Positions 35,933 to 43,471 of a DNA stretch of 64,000 nt are shown one piece after another. A program made the translations under genes and the position numbers. The notes below the pieces were generated by a model, which saw nothing but the letters and a program-made list of their open reading frames with translations, made no database searches and had not been told where the DNA came from. Each line of letters starts with the position of its first letter. Positions within the stretch are counted from its first letter, which is position 1. This stretch comes from Massilia sp. W12 (GTDB lineage Bacteria; Pseudomonadota; Gammaproteobacteria; Burkholderiales; Burkholderiaceae_D): positions 5,400,857-5,464,856 of the forward strand of contig NZ_CP147776.1 of the NCBI RefSeq assembly GCF_037300705.1. Direction: 5' to 3'.

Positions 35933-37996
35933 TTACCCTTGCGCTGTGTTTTTCGCCAGCAGCGCTTTCAAATTCGCCAGCCGGGTTTGCGGCGTCATTT
36001 TTTCATCTTCGCCGGCTTGTATTGTGTCGAGTTGCATTTCTTTGATGAAGCGAGAGATTTCGCAGGCAATGTTTTCGCGCGCGCGGCGGCGTTTTTTGCA
36101 CCAGCTGATATGCAGGGTTTTTTGTGCGCGTGTGATGCCGACATACATCAAGCGCCGTTCTTCCTCAATCCGCGCAGCCAGGGTTTCAATTGGCGCATCG
36201 CTGTCCCCTTTGTGCGGCAGCATGCCCTCTTCCACGCCGACCAGATACACATGCGGAAATTCCAGCCCTTTGGAAGCGTGCAGGGTGGACATGCGCACCG
36301 CATCCAATTCTTCTTCCTGGCCGTCTAGCATGGTCATCAAGGCCACCATTTGCGTCAATTCCATCAAATTGCGCAATTCGCCCGCGCCATCGCGGCCGCC
36401 GCAGGCGCGTTCTTTGAGCCAGTTGACAAAGTCCAGCACGTTTTCCCATTTGCTTTGTGCGGTGCGTTCTTCAAAATTATCGTAGAGATAATTTTCATAG
36501 TGCATCGCTTCCATCAGCTCGTCGAGCAATTCGGCGGCGGCTTCGCCCTGCCCTTCTTCACCCGGCAGGCTGGCGCGCTGTTCAATGCGGCAAATGAAGT
36601 CGCAGAATTGGCGCAGTGGTTGCAGCTGGCGCTCGCTCAAGACAGATTCCACACCGCCGCGATATACGGCGGCAAACAGCGAACATTGCCACTGGCCGGA
36701 AAACGCGCCCAGCGCTTCCAGTGTGGCTTGACCGATGCCGCGTCGCGGCGTGGTGACGGCGCGGATAAACGCCGGGTCGTCGTCTTGATTCGCGATTAAG
36801 CGCAGATAGCTGATGACGTCTTTGATTTCGGCGCGGTCAAAATAACTTTGGCCGCCGGAAATCGTGTAAGGAATGCGTTCGCGCCGCAATGCCTGTTCGA
36901 TCACGCGCGCCTGATAATTGCCGCGATATAAAATCGCATAGTCAGAAAAGCGGTTTTGGTTTTCATAGCGGTGCGCCGAGAGCAGCATGGCGACCTGTTC
37001 CGCTTCGTGCTCGTCATTGGCCATGGCAGTGACTTTAATCGCTTCGCCTTCGCCCAATTCCGACCACAATTCTTTTTCAAATAATTTGGGATTATTGCCG
37101 ATCACCGCATTTGCGGCTTTCAAAATCCGCATGGTGGAGCGGTAGTTCTGTTCCAGCTTGATCAATTCCAGATTCGGGAAATCGACTTGCAGGGTGCGCA
37201 GATTTTCCATGGTGGCGCCGCGCCAGGCGTAAATCGCCTGATCATCGTCGCCGACTGCGGTAAACATCGGTTTTTTGCCTAAACCTGTCACCAATAACTT
37301 GACCAGCTCATATTGGCAGGTATTGGTGTCTTGATATTCATCCACCAGCAAATAGCGTAATTGGCGCTGCCAGGCGTCGCGCACTTGTTCATTGCTGCGA
37401 AACAGTTCGACCGGGAGGCGGATCAAATCATCGAAATCGACTGCCTGATAGGCGCTCAGGGTGGCGCAGTAGCTGCGATAAATGCGCGCGGTTTGCGCTT
37501 CGTCTTCATCGCGCGCAGCATACAGCGCCTGCTCCGGCGTCAACAAGGCGTTTTTCCACAGCGAAATCGCATTCTGAATGCGGCGTATCAATTGCTTGTC
37601 GGTGGTGATCGCCAGGTCCTGCACGATGGAAAAACAATCGTCTGCATCCAAAATCGAAAAACGTTCTTTCAAACCCAGATTGCGTGCTTCGGCGCGCAAG
37701 ATTTTCACACCCAGCGAATGGAAAGTGGAGATGGTCAGCTTGCGCGCCTGGCGCGGTTGGCGCAGCAGCTTGGCGATGCGCTCTTGCATTTCCAGCGCGG
37801 CTTTGTTGGTGAAGGTCAGGGCGGCGATATTGCGCGGATCATAGTTGCAATATTCGATCAGATGGACGATTTTTTGCGTGATCACGCGCGTTTTGCCGGA
37901 GCCGGCCCCGGCCAGCACCAGGCAGGGGCCGCCCATGTACAAAACCGCCGCATTCTGTTGCGGGTTTAAGCCATATTGCGGGGCCTGGGTCAGCAT
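35933..37996 (-). CDS. rep: ATP-dependent DNA helicase Rep (UvrD/Rep family)
   Basis: 687 residues. Walker A LAGAGSGKTRVIT near residue 30, DEYQDTN motif II, DDQAIYAWRGA motif III, QNYRST motif IV, and TLHASKGLEFPHVYLVGVEEGMLPH near the C terminus, all in order. This 3'-5' helicase clears proteins ahead of replication forks. Length and the opening LTQAPQYGLNPQQNAAVLYMGGPCLVLAGAGSGKT fit betaproteobacterial Rep rather than UvrD. It is the last gene of a compact operon, three bases after the VOC gene. Confidence 0.92.
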   Translation of the reverse strand: MLTQAPQYGLNPQQNAAVLYMGGPCLVLAGAGSGKTRVITQKIVHLIEYCNYDPRNIAALTFTNKAALEMQERIAKLLRQPRQARKLTISTFHSLGVKILRAEARNLGLKERFSILDADDCFSIVQDLAITTDKQLIRRIQNAISLWKNALLTPEQALYAARDEDEAQTARIYRSYCATLSAYQAVDFDDLIRLPVELFRSNEQVRDAWQRQLRYLLVDEYQDTNTCQYELVKLLVTGLGKKPMFTAVGDDDQAIYAWRGATMENLRTLQVDFPNLELIKLEQNYRSTMRILKAANAVIGNNPKLFEKELWSELGEGEAIKVTAMANDEHEAEQVAMLLSAHRYENQNRFSDYAILYRGNYQARVIEQALRRERIPYTISGGQSYFDRAEIKDVISYLRLIANQDDDPAFIRAVTTPRRGIGQATLEALGAFSGQWQCSLFAAVYRGGVESVLSERQLQPLRQFCDFICRIEQRASLPGEEGQGEAAAELLDELMEAMHYENYLYDNFEERTAQSKWENVLDFVNWLKERACGGRDGAGELRNLMELTQMVALMTMLDGQEEELDAVRMSTLHASKGLEFPHVYLVGVEEGMLPHKGDSDAPIETLAARIEEERRLMYVGITRAQKTLHISWCKKRRRARENIACEISRFIKEMQLDTIQAGEDEKMTPQTRLANLKALLAKNTAQG

Positions 37997-37999
37997 GGT

Positions 38000-38332
38000 T
38001 TATGCCAGCGCGCTTGGCGCCGCATCGCGCTGGCGCAGGAAAATTGCTTGCCCATCCGGGTCACGCAACAGCCAGCCGCTGGCGCCGTTGGCCAGGGTGT
38101 GCGCGTGCAAATCGCAAGCGCTGTGCAAGGTGTGCAATTCCTGCGCAGTCAGGCTCAGTTGCAAGATATCCTGCCCTCCGGTGTGCGGACTGCGCAGCAG
38201 CTGGAGGTGCAAAGCGTGGCCATGCAACAAGGCGTGTTGCGCGCCGCGCTCCAGCAAAGTAAAGCCGAGCTGGCGATATAGCGCAATACTGTCTTCCAGC
38301 GCGCTGCAGGGACGCAGCAGCATGGCCGGCAT
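38000..38332 (-). CDS. VOC (glyoxalase/bleomycin-resistance-like) superfamily protein
   Basis: 110 residues, one betaalphabetabetabeta unit: LRPCSALEDSIALYRQLGFTLLERGAQHALLHGHALHLQLLRS and a C-terminal NGASGWLLRDPDGQAIFLRQRD, the usual VOC closing pattern. A metal-dependent reaction cannot be predicted. Its ATG overlaps the stop of the Dabb gene by one base, and rep begins three bases later. Confidence 0.75.
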   Translation of the reverse strand: MPAMLLRPCSALEDSIALYRQLGFTLLERGAQHALLHGHALHLQLLRSPHTGGQDILQLSLTAQELHTLHSACDLHAHTLANGASGWLLRDPDGQAIFLRQRDAAPSALA

Positions 38333-38634
38333 CAGGCGCTTTCCATGTCGTACACCTTGACCTGCGCGAAATGCGGCAGGTAGCGCGCCACGAATGCGTG
38401 GTGCAGCGGGTGTTCCTGATAGGCGTCGTGTGCGGCCAGGTCGGCAAAGTGCAGCATCAGCGCTTGCTCATAGCTGTGATCAATCACTTGATCGCGGGTG
38501 CTGGCCGGTGTGCCGACCCAGCCTTGAGCAATGTGGGGAATCGCCAACAGGGCGCGGCAATCGGCGGCGAATTCAGCGCGCAATGCAGCGTCAGATTCTT
38601 CTTTGAGCCAGAGATAGACTGCATGAATCAGCAT
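38332..38634 (-). CDS. Dabb-family (stress-responsive alpha/beta barrel) protein
   Basis: 100 residues: MLIHAVYLWLKEESDAALRAEFAADCRALLAIPHI...GTPASTRDQVIDHSYEQALMLHFADLAAHDAYQEHPLHHAF, a textbook Dabb domain (dimeric ferredoxin-like barrel). Family roles vary (stress proteins, small-molecule cyclases). It lies 15 bases after the GNAT gene and overlaps the VOC gene by one base. Confidence 0.88.
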   Translation of the reverse strand: MLIHAVYLWLKEESDAALRAEFAADCRALLAIPHIAQGWVGTPASTRDQVIDHSYEQALMLHFADLAAHDAYQEHPLHHAFVARYLPHFAQVKVYDMESA

Positions 38635-38649
38635 ACAACGTCCTTTTGT

Positions 38650-39219
38650 TTATCCGCGCGGCGCGCTCACGCCTTGCGCTTCCCATTCCTGTTCGAGCAG
38701 GGAAAACACATCCAGATCATGCCATTTCCCGCCCCATAAGCCGACTTCGCGGTGCACGCCTTCATAGCGGAAACCGAGTTTTTGCACCAGCTTGATCGAG
38801 GCTTGATTATCGTGATGAATTTCCGCCGCAATGCGGTGAAATTGAAATGAGGTGAAGCCGTAATGCAAGATTGCCTGCAAGGCTTCCTGCATCAAACCCT
38901 GTCCTTGCCAGGCGGGGCCGATTTCATAGCCGAGCATGGCGTTATGCCAGCCGCGATTGATGCGCGCAAAGCCGCAACTGCCGATCAGCTGACCCTCAAG
39001 CTCAATCCCCCAGCGGATCCCGGATTGCGCCTGCTGCCAGCTGCGATAGTCAGCGATCAGGCGCTCCACTTGCGCCACATCGCGCGGCATATCGGCGCCA
39101 TACCAGCGCATCACCGCAGGATCAGTTTGCAGCGCATACCAGGCCGCCGCATCGCGTTGCTGCAATTCGCGCAGCAACAGACGCGGCGTGCTTAAGACTG
39201 GAAACAAATTCCAGGCCAT
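38650..39219 (-). CDS. GNAT-family N-acetyltransferase (RimJ/RimL-like)
   Basis: 189 residues: STPRLLLRELQQRDAAAWYALQTDP opening, acetyl-CoA site around LGYEIGPAWQGQGLMQEALQAIL, and C-terminal NQASIKLVQKLGFRYEGVHREVGLWGGKWHDLDVFSLLEQEW. This subgroup acetylates protein N termini or small molecules; substrate unknown. Its start overlaps the ettA stop by one base, so the two are translationally coupled. That suggests, but does not show, a ribosome-related substrate. Confidence 0.92.
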   Translation of the reverse strand: MAWNLFPVLSTPRLLLRELQQRDAAAWYALQTDPAVMRWYGADMPRDVAQVERLIADYRSWQQAQSGIRWGIELEGQLIGSCGFARINRGWHNAMLGYEIGPAWQGQGLMQEALQAILHYGFTSFQFHRIAAEIHHDNQASIKLVQKLGFRYEGVHREVGLWGGKWHDLDVFSLLEQEWEAQGVSAPRG

Positions 39220-40886
39220 CAGTGCGACAGCGGTTTATAGCGGATGCGTTTCGGCTTGGCGCCTTCATCGCCCAGGCGGCGTTTTTTATCCGCCTCGTAT
39301 TCCTGATAGTTGCCGTCGAAGAAGGTGACTTGCGAATTGCCTTCAAACGCCAGGATATGAGTGGCGATACGATCCAGGAACCAGCGATCATGCGAAATCA
39401 CCAGCACGCTGCCGGCGAATTCCAGCAAAGCGTCTTCCAGTGCGCGCAGGGTTTCCACGTCCAGGTCATTGGACGGTTCGTCCAGCAGCAGCACATTGCC
39501 GCCCATCAGCAGGGTTTTGGCCAGATGCAGGCGGCCACGCTCACCGCCGGACAGATTGCCGACCACTTTTTGCTGATCCGCGCCCTTGAAGTTGAAGCGG
39601 CCCAGATAGGCGCGCGAAGGCATCTCAAAACGGCCCACTTGCAACACATCCGCGCCATTGCTGACATCTTCAAACACAGTCTTATTGCCGTTGAGCTTGT
39701 CGCGGCTTTGATCCACCAGCGAAACCCGTGCGGTCTGGCCGATATGCACTTCGCCTGAATCCGGTTTTTCCAGGCCGGCGATCATCTTGAACAAGGTCGA
39801 TTTACCGGCGCCGTTGGGGCCGATGATGCCGACAATCGCGCCGGGTGGAATTGTGAAGCTGAGATTATCGATCAGCAAACGGTCGCCAAAAGCTTTGCAG
39901 ACATTTTTGAACTCGATCACATCATTGCCCAGGCGCTCGGCCACCGGAATAAAGATTTCCTGGGTCTCATTGCGCTTTTGGTAATCGTATTCACTCAATT
40001 CATTAAAGCGCGCCAGACGCGCTTTGCTCTTGGCCTGGCGGCCTTTCGGATTTTGCCGCACCCATTCCAATTCCTTGGCGATGGTTTTCTGGCGCGCCGA
40101 TTCCTGCGCTTCTTCCTGCTTTAAGCGGTTGCTCTTTTGATCCAGCCAGGAGCTGTAATTGCCTTTCCAGGGAATGCCGTGGCCACGGTCGAGTTCGAGA
40201 ATCCATTCGGCGGCGTTGTCGAGGAAGTAGCGGTCATGGGTGATCGCCACCACGGTGCCGGGGAAGCGCAGCAGGAATTGTTCCAGCCAATCGACTGATT
40301 CCGCGTCCAGATGGTTGGTCGGTTCGTCCAGCAACAGCATGTCCGGCTTGGACAGCAGCAAGCGGCACAGTGCGACGCGGCGTTTTTCACCGCCGGACAA
40401 GACGCCGATTTTTTGTTCCCAGGGCGGCAGGCGCAGCGCATCGGCGGCCATTTCCAATTGCAGATTCAGATTGCCGCCATCCGAACTGGCGATGATGGCT
40501 TCCAGGCGCGCCTGTTCCGCCGCCAGCGCATCGAAATCCGCATCCGGTTCAGCATAGGCGGCGTACACCGCATCCAATTTGGCTTGCGCCTCAAACGCTT
40601 CGCCCAAACCGGATTCCACTGCCTGACGCACGGTTTGTTCCGGGTCGAGTTGCGGCTCCTGCGGCAGATAACCGATTTTCAAGCCTGGCATGGGCCGGGC
40701 TTCGCCCTGAATATCGGTATCAATGCCGGCCATGATTTTCAACAGCGTGGATTTGCCCGAGCCATTCAAGCCGAGCACGCCGATTTTCGCGCCGGGGAAG
40801 AAAGACAGGGAGATATCTTTCAGAATCTGGCGTTTCGGCGGCACGATCTTGCCGACGCGGTTCATGGTATAGACGTAATTGGCCAT
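39219..40886 (-). CDS. ettA: Energy-dependent translational throttle protein EttA (ABC-F ATPase)
   Basis: 555 residues with two ABC domains: Walker A GLNGSGKST and GPNGAGKST, signatures LSGGEKRR and LSGGERGR, and the charged linker (RLKQEEAQESARQKTIAKELEWVRQNPKGRQAKSKARLARFNEL). The opening MANYVYTMNRVGKIVPPKRQILKDISLSF is the EttA hallmark. It binds the ribosomal E site and gates entry into elongation according to the ADP/ATP ratio. First gene of an operon with GNAT, Dabb, VOC and rep. Confidence 0.96.
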   Translation of the reverse strand: MANYVYTMNRVGKIVPPKRQILKDISLSFFPGAKIGVLGLNGSGKSTLLKIMAGIDTDIQGEARPMPGLKIGYLPQEPQLDPEQTVRQAVESGLGEAFEAQAKLDAVYAAYAEPDADFDALAAEQARLEAIIASSDGGNLNLQLEMAADALRLPPWEQKIGVLSGGEKRRVALCRLLLSKPDMLLLDEPTNHLDAESVDWLEQFLLRFPGTVVAITHDRYFLDNAAEWILELDRGHGIPWKGNYSSWLDQKSNRLKQEEAQESARQKTIAKELEWVRQNPKGRQAKSKARLARFNELSEYDYQKRNETQEIFIPVAERLGNDVIEFKNVCKAFGDRLLIDNLSFTIPPGAIVGIIGPNGAGKSTLFKMIAGLEKPDSGEVHIGQTARVSLVDQSRDKLNGNKTVFEDVSNGADVLQVGRFEMPSRAYLGRFNFKGADQQKVVGNLSGGERGRLHLAKTLLMGGNVLLLDEPSNDLDVETLRALEDALLEFAGSVLVISHDRWFLDRIATHILAFEGNSQVTFFDGNYQEYEADKKRRLGDEGAKPKRIRYKPLSH

Positions 40887-41049
40887 GTTGTCTCTCAGAA
40901 TGAAAATTGCGCGCGCCTGGGCTCAGACGCTCAAAGGGGGCTAGGATAACCCGGAACAGGGGCTTTGTGGGACGTGATGCAGTGTCTGAATTCAAGGATG
41001 CAACGCTGACGCGATGATCTGCGCAGATCGAATAGAGCCCGGGCCGGAC

Positions 41050-41352
41050 TCATTTTTCATAGCGGTAACGGCATTGAATAAGCGTCAGCACATCCGCTTC
41101 ATACATATACACCAGGCGGTGTTCGCGGGTAATTCTGCGCGACCAGTAGCCGCTTAAATTGCCTTTGAGCGGCTCCGGCTTGCCGCTGCCGGAAAACGGC
41201 GTTCTGCGGCACTCTTCAAGCAAGTTGTTGATTGCTTTAAGGATTTTTTGATCAGCATCTTGCCAGTATAAATAATCTTCCCAGGCAAGATCGGTAAAGC
41301 TGACTAAATCACTCTTTGCTTTTGCCTTGTTTGCCGCTTTTTGACTTTTCAT
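41050..41352 (-). CDS. yoeB: YoeB/Txe-type toxin (ribosome-dependent mRNA endonuclease)
   Basis: 100 residues: FTDLAWEDYLYWQDADQKILKAINNLLEECRRTPFSGSGKPEPLKGNLSGYWSRRITREHRLVYMYE...IQCRYRYE, matching YoeB throughout, including the Arg/His region and the C-terminal YRYE. YoeB cuts mRNA in the ribosomal A site. It has a basic N-terminal extension of about 17 residues (MKSQKAANKAKAKSDLV) not present in typical YoeB. The start lies within yefM, a 44-base overlap; no later start codon in frame fits. Confidence 0.92.
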   Translation of the reverse strand: MKSQKAANKAKAKSDLVSFTDLAWEDYLYWQDADQKILKAINNLLEECRRTPFSGSGKPEPLKGNLSGYWSRRITREHRLVYMYEADVLTLIQCRYRYEK

Positions 41353-41605
41353 CTTGAATCAGCTCCCGCTGCTTTGCCGCGCCGGCCCGGTGTTGCGCAA
41401 TGGATTCCATTAAACGGCTGGCGTTGTTTGGCGAGCTGAGGAGGTAAATGGTCTCCTCCATGCTGTTGAAGTCCGCCAGCGACAACATCACCACATGTTC
41501 ACCGTTGACGCGCGTGATCACCGTGGGGGTGTGGTCAGTGCAGACTTGATCCATTGCAGTTTTTAGACTGGCGCGGGCTTCACTGAAAGTTAGCACATTC
41601 ATCAT
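41309..41605 (-). CDS. yefM: YefM/Phd-type antitoxin
   Basis: 98 residues: MNVLTFSEARASLKTAMDQVCTDHTPTVITRVNGEHVVMLSLADFNSMEETIYLLSSPNNASRLMESI is the Phd/YefM DNA-binding domain, followed by a Lys-rich toxin-binding tail. It neutralises YoeB and represses the operon. GGAGATAT precedes two adjacent ATG codons (41605 and 41602); the second has the better spacing. Confidence 0.93.
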   Translation of the reverse strand: MMNVLTFSEARASLKTAMDQVCTDHTPTVITRVNGEHVVMLSLADFNSMEETIYLLSSPNNASRLMESIAQHRAGAAKQRELIQDEKSKSGKQGKSKE

Positions 41606-41917
41606 ATATCTCCTGCAAACGGCACGTTTAATGTCATGTTAGTGACGCTTGCAATTACTGGAAAAGACTTGGCCTGACTCAGCGAAATCTATTGCTCGCT
41701 CTTCCAGTAGTATTTATCCCTGGCTTGAAAGCCAGTCAGCCATTGACATGTGATGGCGGATGTCGCTGTGGGCGCCTGAGCAGAATTTATTGTACGAAAT
41801 ATTGTACAGGTCGTCCTGGCGCGGATTTTGTGCCTGAGCGCCATGAGGCGCAACTTTGGCAAATGGCACTGCACAAGTGAGGAGCAATTTTTATCAGACG
41901 GGAAAAGAGAAGGAAAC
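41606..41917. other. Region between yefM and the tRNA operon
   Basis: No gene seen. TTGTACGAAATATTGTACAGG at about 41790-41810 contains two TGTAC words, like the YefM operator core, but it lies about 190 bp from the yefM start, so a role is doubtful. Confidence 0.35.
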
Positions 41918-41945
41918 AAAAAAGCCACCCGAAGGTGGCTTTTTT
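41918..41945 (-). terminator. Terminator of the tRNA-Val/tRNA-Asp operon
   Basis: AAAAAAGCCACC (41918-41929), loop CGAA, GGTGGCTTTTTT (41934-41945). It lies six bases past the 3' end of tRNA-Asp and is symmetric, so it could work both ways. Confidence 0.9.
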
Positions 41946-41950
41946 GATTT

Positions 41951-42027
41951 TGGCGGAGCGGACGGGGCTCGAACCCGCGACCCCCGGCGTGACAGGCCGG
42001 TATTCTAACCAACTGAACTACCGCTCC
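41951..42027 (-). tRNA. tRNA-Asp (anticodon GTC)
   Basis: 77 nt with encoded CCA. Acceptor GGAGCGG/CCGCTCC, D arm GTTCAGTTGGTTAGAAT, anticodon arm CCGGC CTGTCAC GCCGG, T arm GCGGG TTCGAGC CCCGT. Discriminator G as expected for tRNA-Asp. Confidence 0.97.
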
Positions 42028-42047
42028 AAAACCTTGGCAAATTTTTC

Positions 42048-42123
42048 TGGTGGGCGCTGAGAGGCTCGAACTCCCGACCTAAGCCTTGTAAGGGCTCCGC
42101 TCTACCAACTGAGCTAAGCGCCC
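42048..42123 (-). tRNA. tRNA-Val (anticodon TAC)
   Basis: 76 nt with encoded CCA. Acceptor GGGCGCT/AGCGCCC, D arm GCTCAGTTGGTAGAGC, anticodon arm GAGCC CTTACAA GGCTT, T arm GGGAG TTCGAGC CTCTC. It is 20 bases upstream of tRNA-Asp in the same transcript. Confidence 0.97.
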
Positions 42124-42173
42124 AATTCAGGGCAACTCAGAAAAATTTCCGTTGTGTGCTGCGTAGAAATGAA

Positions 42174-42202
42174 ACTATACGGCATTAAATTGAAATGTGC
42201 AA
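42174..42202 (-). promoter_or_regulatory. Promoter of the tRNA-Val/tRNA-Asp operon
   Basis: On the minus strand: -35 TTGCAC (42197-42202), 17-bp spacer, -10 TATAGT (42174-42179). Close to consensus with ideal spacing; about 50 bases upstream of tRNA-Val. Confidence 0.8.
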
Positions 42203-42229
42203 GCGATTCGCGAAAAAATCTGCAAATTT

Positions 42230-42262
42230 CTTGAAAAAAGTCGATATGCGTATTTTTTCAAG
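42230..42262 (-). terminator. Possible terminator of the diiron-protein gene
   Basis: CTTGAAAAAA (42230-42239) pairs with TTTTTTCAAG (42253-42262), immediately past the stop at 42264. The stem is AT-rich and weak. Confidence 0.45.
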
Positions 42263-42263
42263 C

Positions 42264-43208
42264 CTAAGCGCAATCAAAGCGACATAAAGCTTGTTGAATC
42301 CGCGCGGCGTGTTCCACCGTCACCATGCGGCCCAGCACCTGGCTGAAATGGATGTCCTGCACTCCGGCCACAATGTATTGCCAGCGGTAGGCTTTCAGCA
42401 CACAGTTTTGCAAGGCGTTGATTTCCTTCTGATCGAAGTGGCGTTCGCTGATGCGGATGAAAAAATCGACATCGGCCTGGGTTTGCAGCTGCACCAGATC
42501 ATTCACCACATGCATCAGGTAGATCAGATCGTCCACCGCCTGTTCACGCTGGGCTGCGCTCAAGCGGCTGTTTTCGCGCTGCCATTCGAGTTCATCAATC
42601 AGCGCATGCTGCATTTCGTCGCGCCAATGGTAGAGAAACACATCTTTGTACAGCGGGCAGATTTGCTGGCCGGATTCCACGCTCTCGCGGTAATGCGCTT
42701 GGGTGAATAATTCGAGTTGGCAGGCCAGCGCCAGCACCGCCCAGGTGGATTTGCCCAGCATCGACAGCGCCACATCCACCACCGGCAGCACGAAACGGTA
42801 GCCGGGCGGCATCACTTGCGTCGCCATCTGTTCGATGCGGGCAAACATTTCCTGGTGTTTTAATTCCTCATCGACGAAGCAGATCAACGCTTGCAGGGCG
42901 ATTTGATCCGATAAGGCATAGCGCCGGCACAGTTCAAGCGCTTTGATGCCGATGAAACGCTCAAACATGCCGAACATATGGGCGTAAGTGCGCCCCTGCA
43001 CCTGACTGAGGCGGATTTTTTCGGATTCAGTCAAAAAATCCAGCGCGCCCACGCGTGAAATGCCATCCGGCAGGAAGCGCATATCAGAGGACAGCGTGCG
43101 GCCCCGGATCACATCCCGTTCCAAATCCCATTGACGATGGCGTGAGTTTTCCACGCAGCGCGCATATGCTGCGCTGTCATCGGCGGCCTGAGCCGTATCT
43201 TCTGCCAT
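42264..43208 (-). CDS. Ferritin-like diiron protein of unknown substrate
   Basis: 314 residues from the ATG at 43208, which has GGAGGG upstream; a frame 13 codons longer lacks one. A helical protein with two iron-ligand sets in order: E83 (MFERF), E115xxH118 (DEELKHQ), E166 (LELFTQ), E198xxH201 (RDEMQH). This spacing is typical of ferritin-like carboxylate-bridged diiron enzymes such as AurF-type oxygenases. Reaction unknown. It is a single gene, divergent from metH and followed by the tRNA operon. Confidence 0.75.
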   Translation of the reverse strand: MAEDTAQAADDSAAYARCVENSRHRQWDLERDVIRGRTLSSDMRFLPDGISRVGALDFLTESEKIRLSQVQGRTYAHMFGMFERFIGIKALELCRRYALSDQIALQALICFVDEELKHQEMFARIEQMATQVMPPGYRFVLPVVDVALSMLGKSTWAVLALACQLELFTQAHYRESVESGQQICPLYKDVFLYHWRDEMQHALIDELEWQRENSRLSAAQREQAVDDLIYLMHVVNDLVQLQTQADVDFFIRISERHFDQKEINALQNCVLKAYRWQYIVAGVQDIHFSQVLGRMVTVEHAARIQQALCRFDCA

Positions 43209-43300
43209 ATTGGACGCCCTCCCCCCTGCTGCGTCATGCCTTGTCAAATATACACGAATTTACCTGCAGAGGCACAGCCGCAGCACAACGCGCTTTCGCT

Positions 43301-43471
43301 TATAATAACGGTGAATGTCATGCGCCGATTTGAGTCACAGCTTGCGGGCGCTGCAGTATGCAACAAGCCGATCAGGTTTGCCAAACTGCTAAACACGGCT
43401 AAAGCGGCACTCAGACCCGGCCCGCTTTGCATAATTGCACCGCCCCGGGTCTTATGTTTTCTGGAACCAGT
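43301..43471 (+). promoter_or_regulatory. Promoter candidate and structured 5' leader of metH
   Basis: TATAAT at 43301-43306 is a good -10, but no good -35 is seen. The leader of about 160 bases can form a nested set of helices (GCTTG/CAAGC near 43344-43372, AGCCG/CGGCT around 43371-43400, GTTTGCCAAAC near 43378-43388) and an 8-bp hairpin AGACCCGG/CCGGGTCT (43413-43420, 43445-43452) just before the start. Known SAH, SAM or cobalamin riboswitch cores were not recognised. Confidence 0.4.

Noticed and set aside
43320-43420. SAH riboswitch before metH
   Set aside because: A GCGCTGC word is present, but the conserved SAH-riboswitch core could not be aligned. Only an unnamed structured leader is reported.
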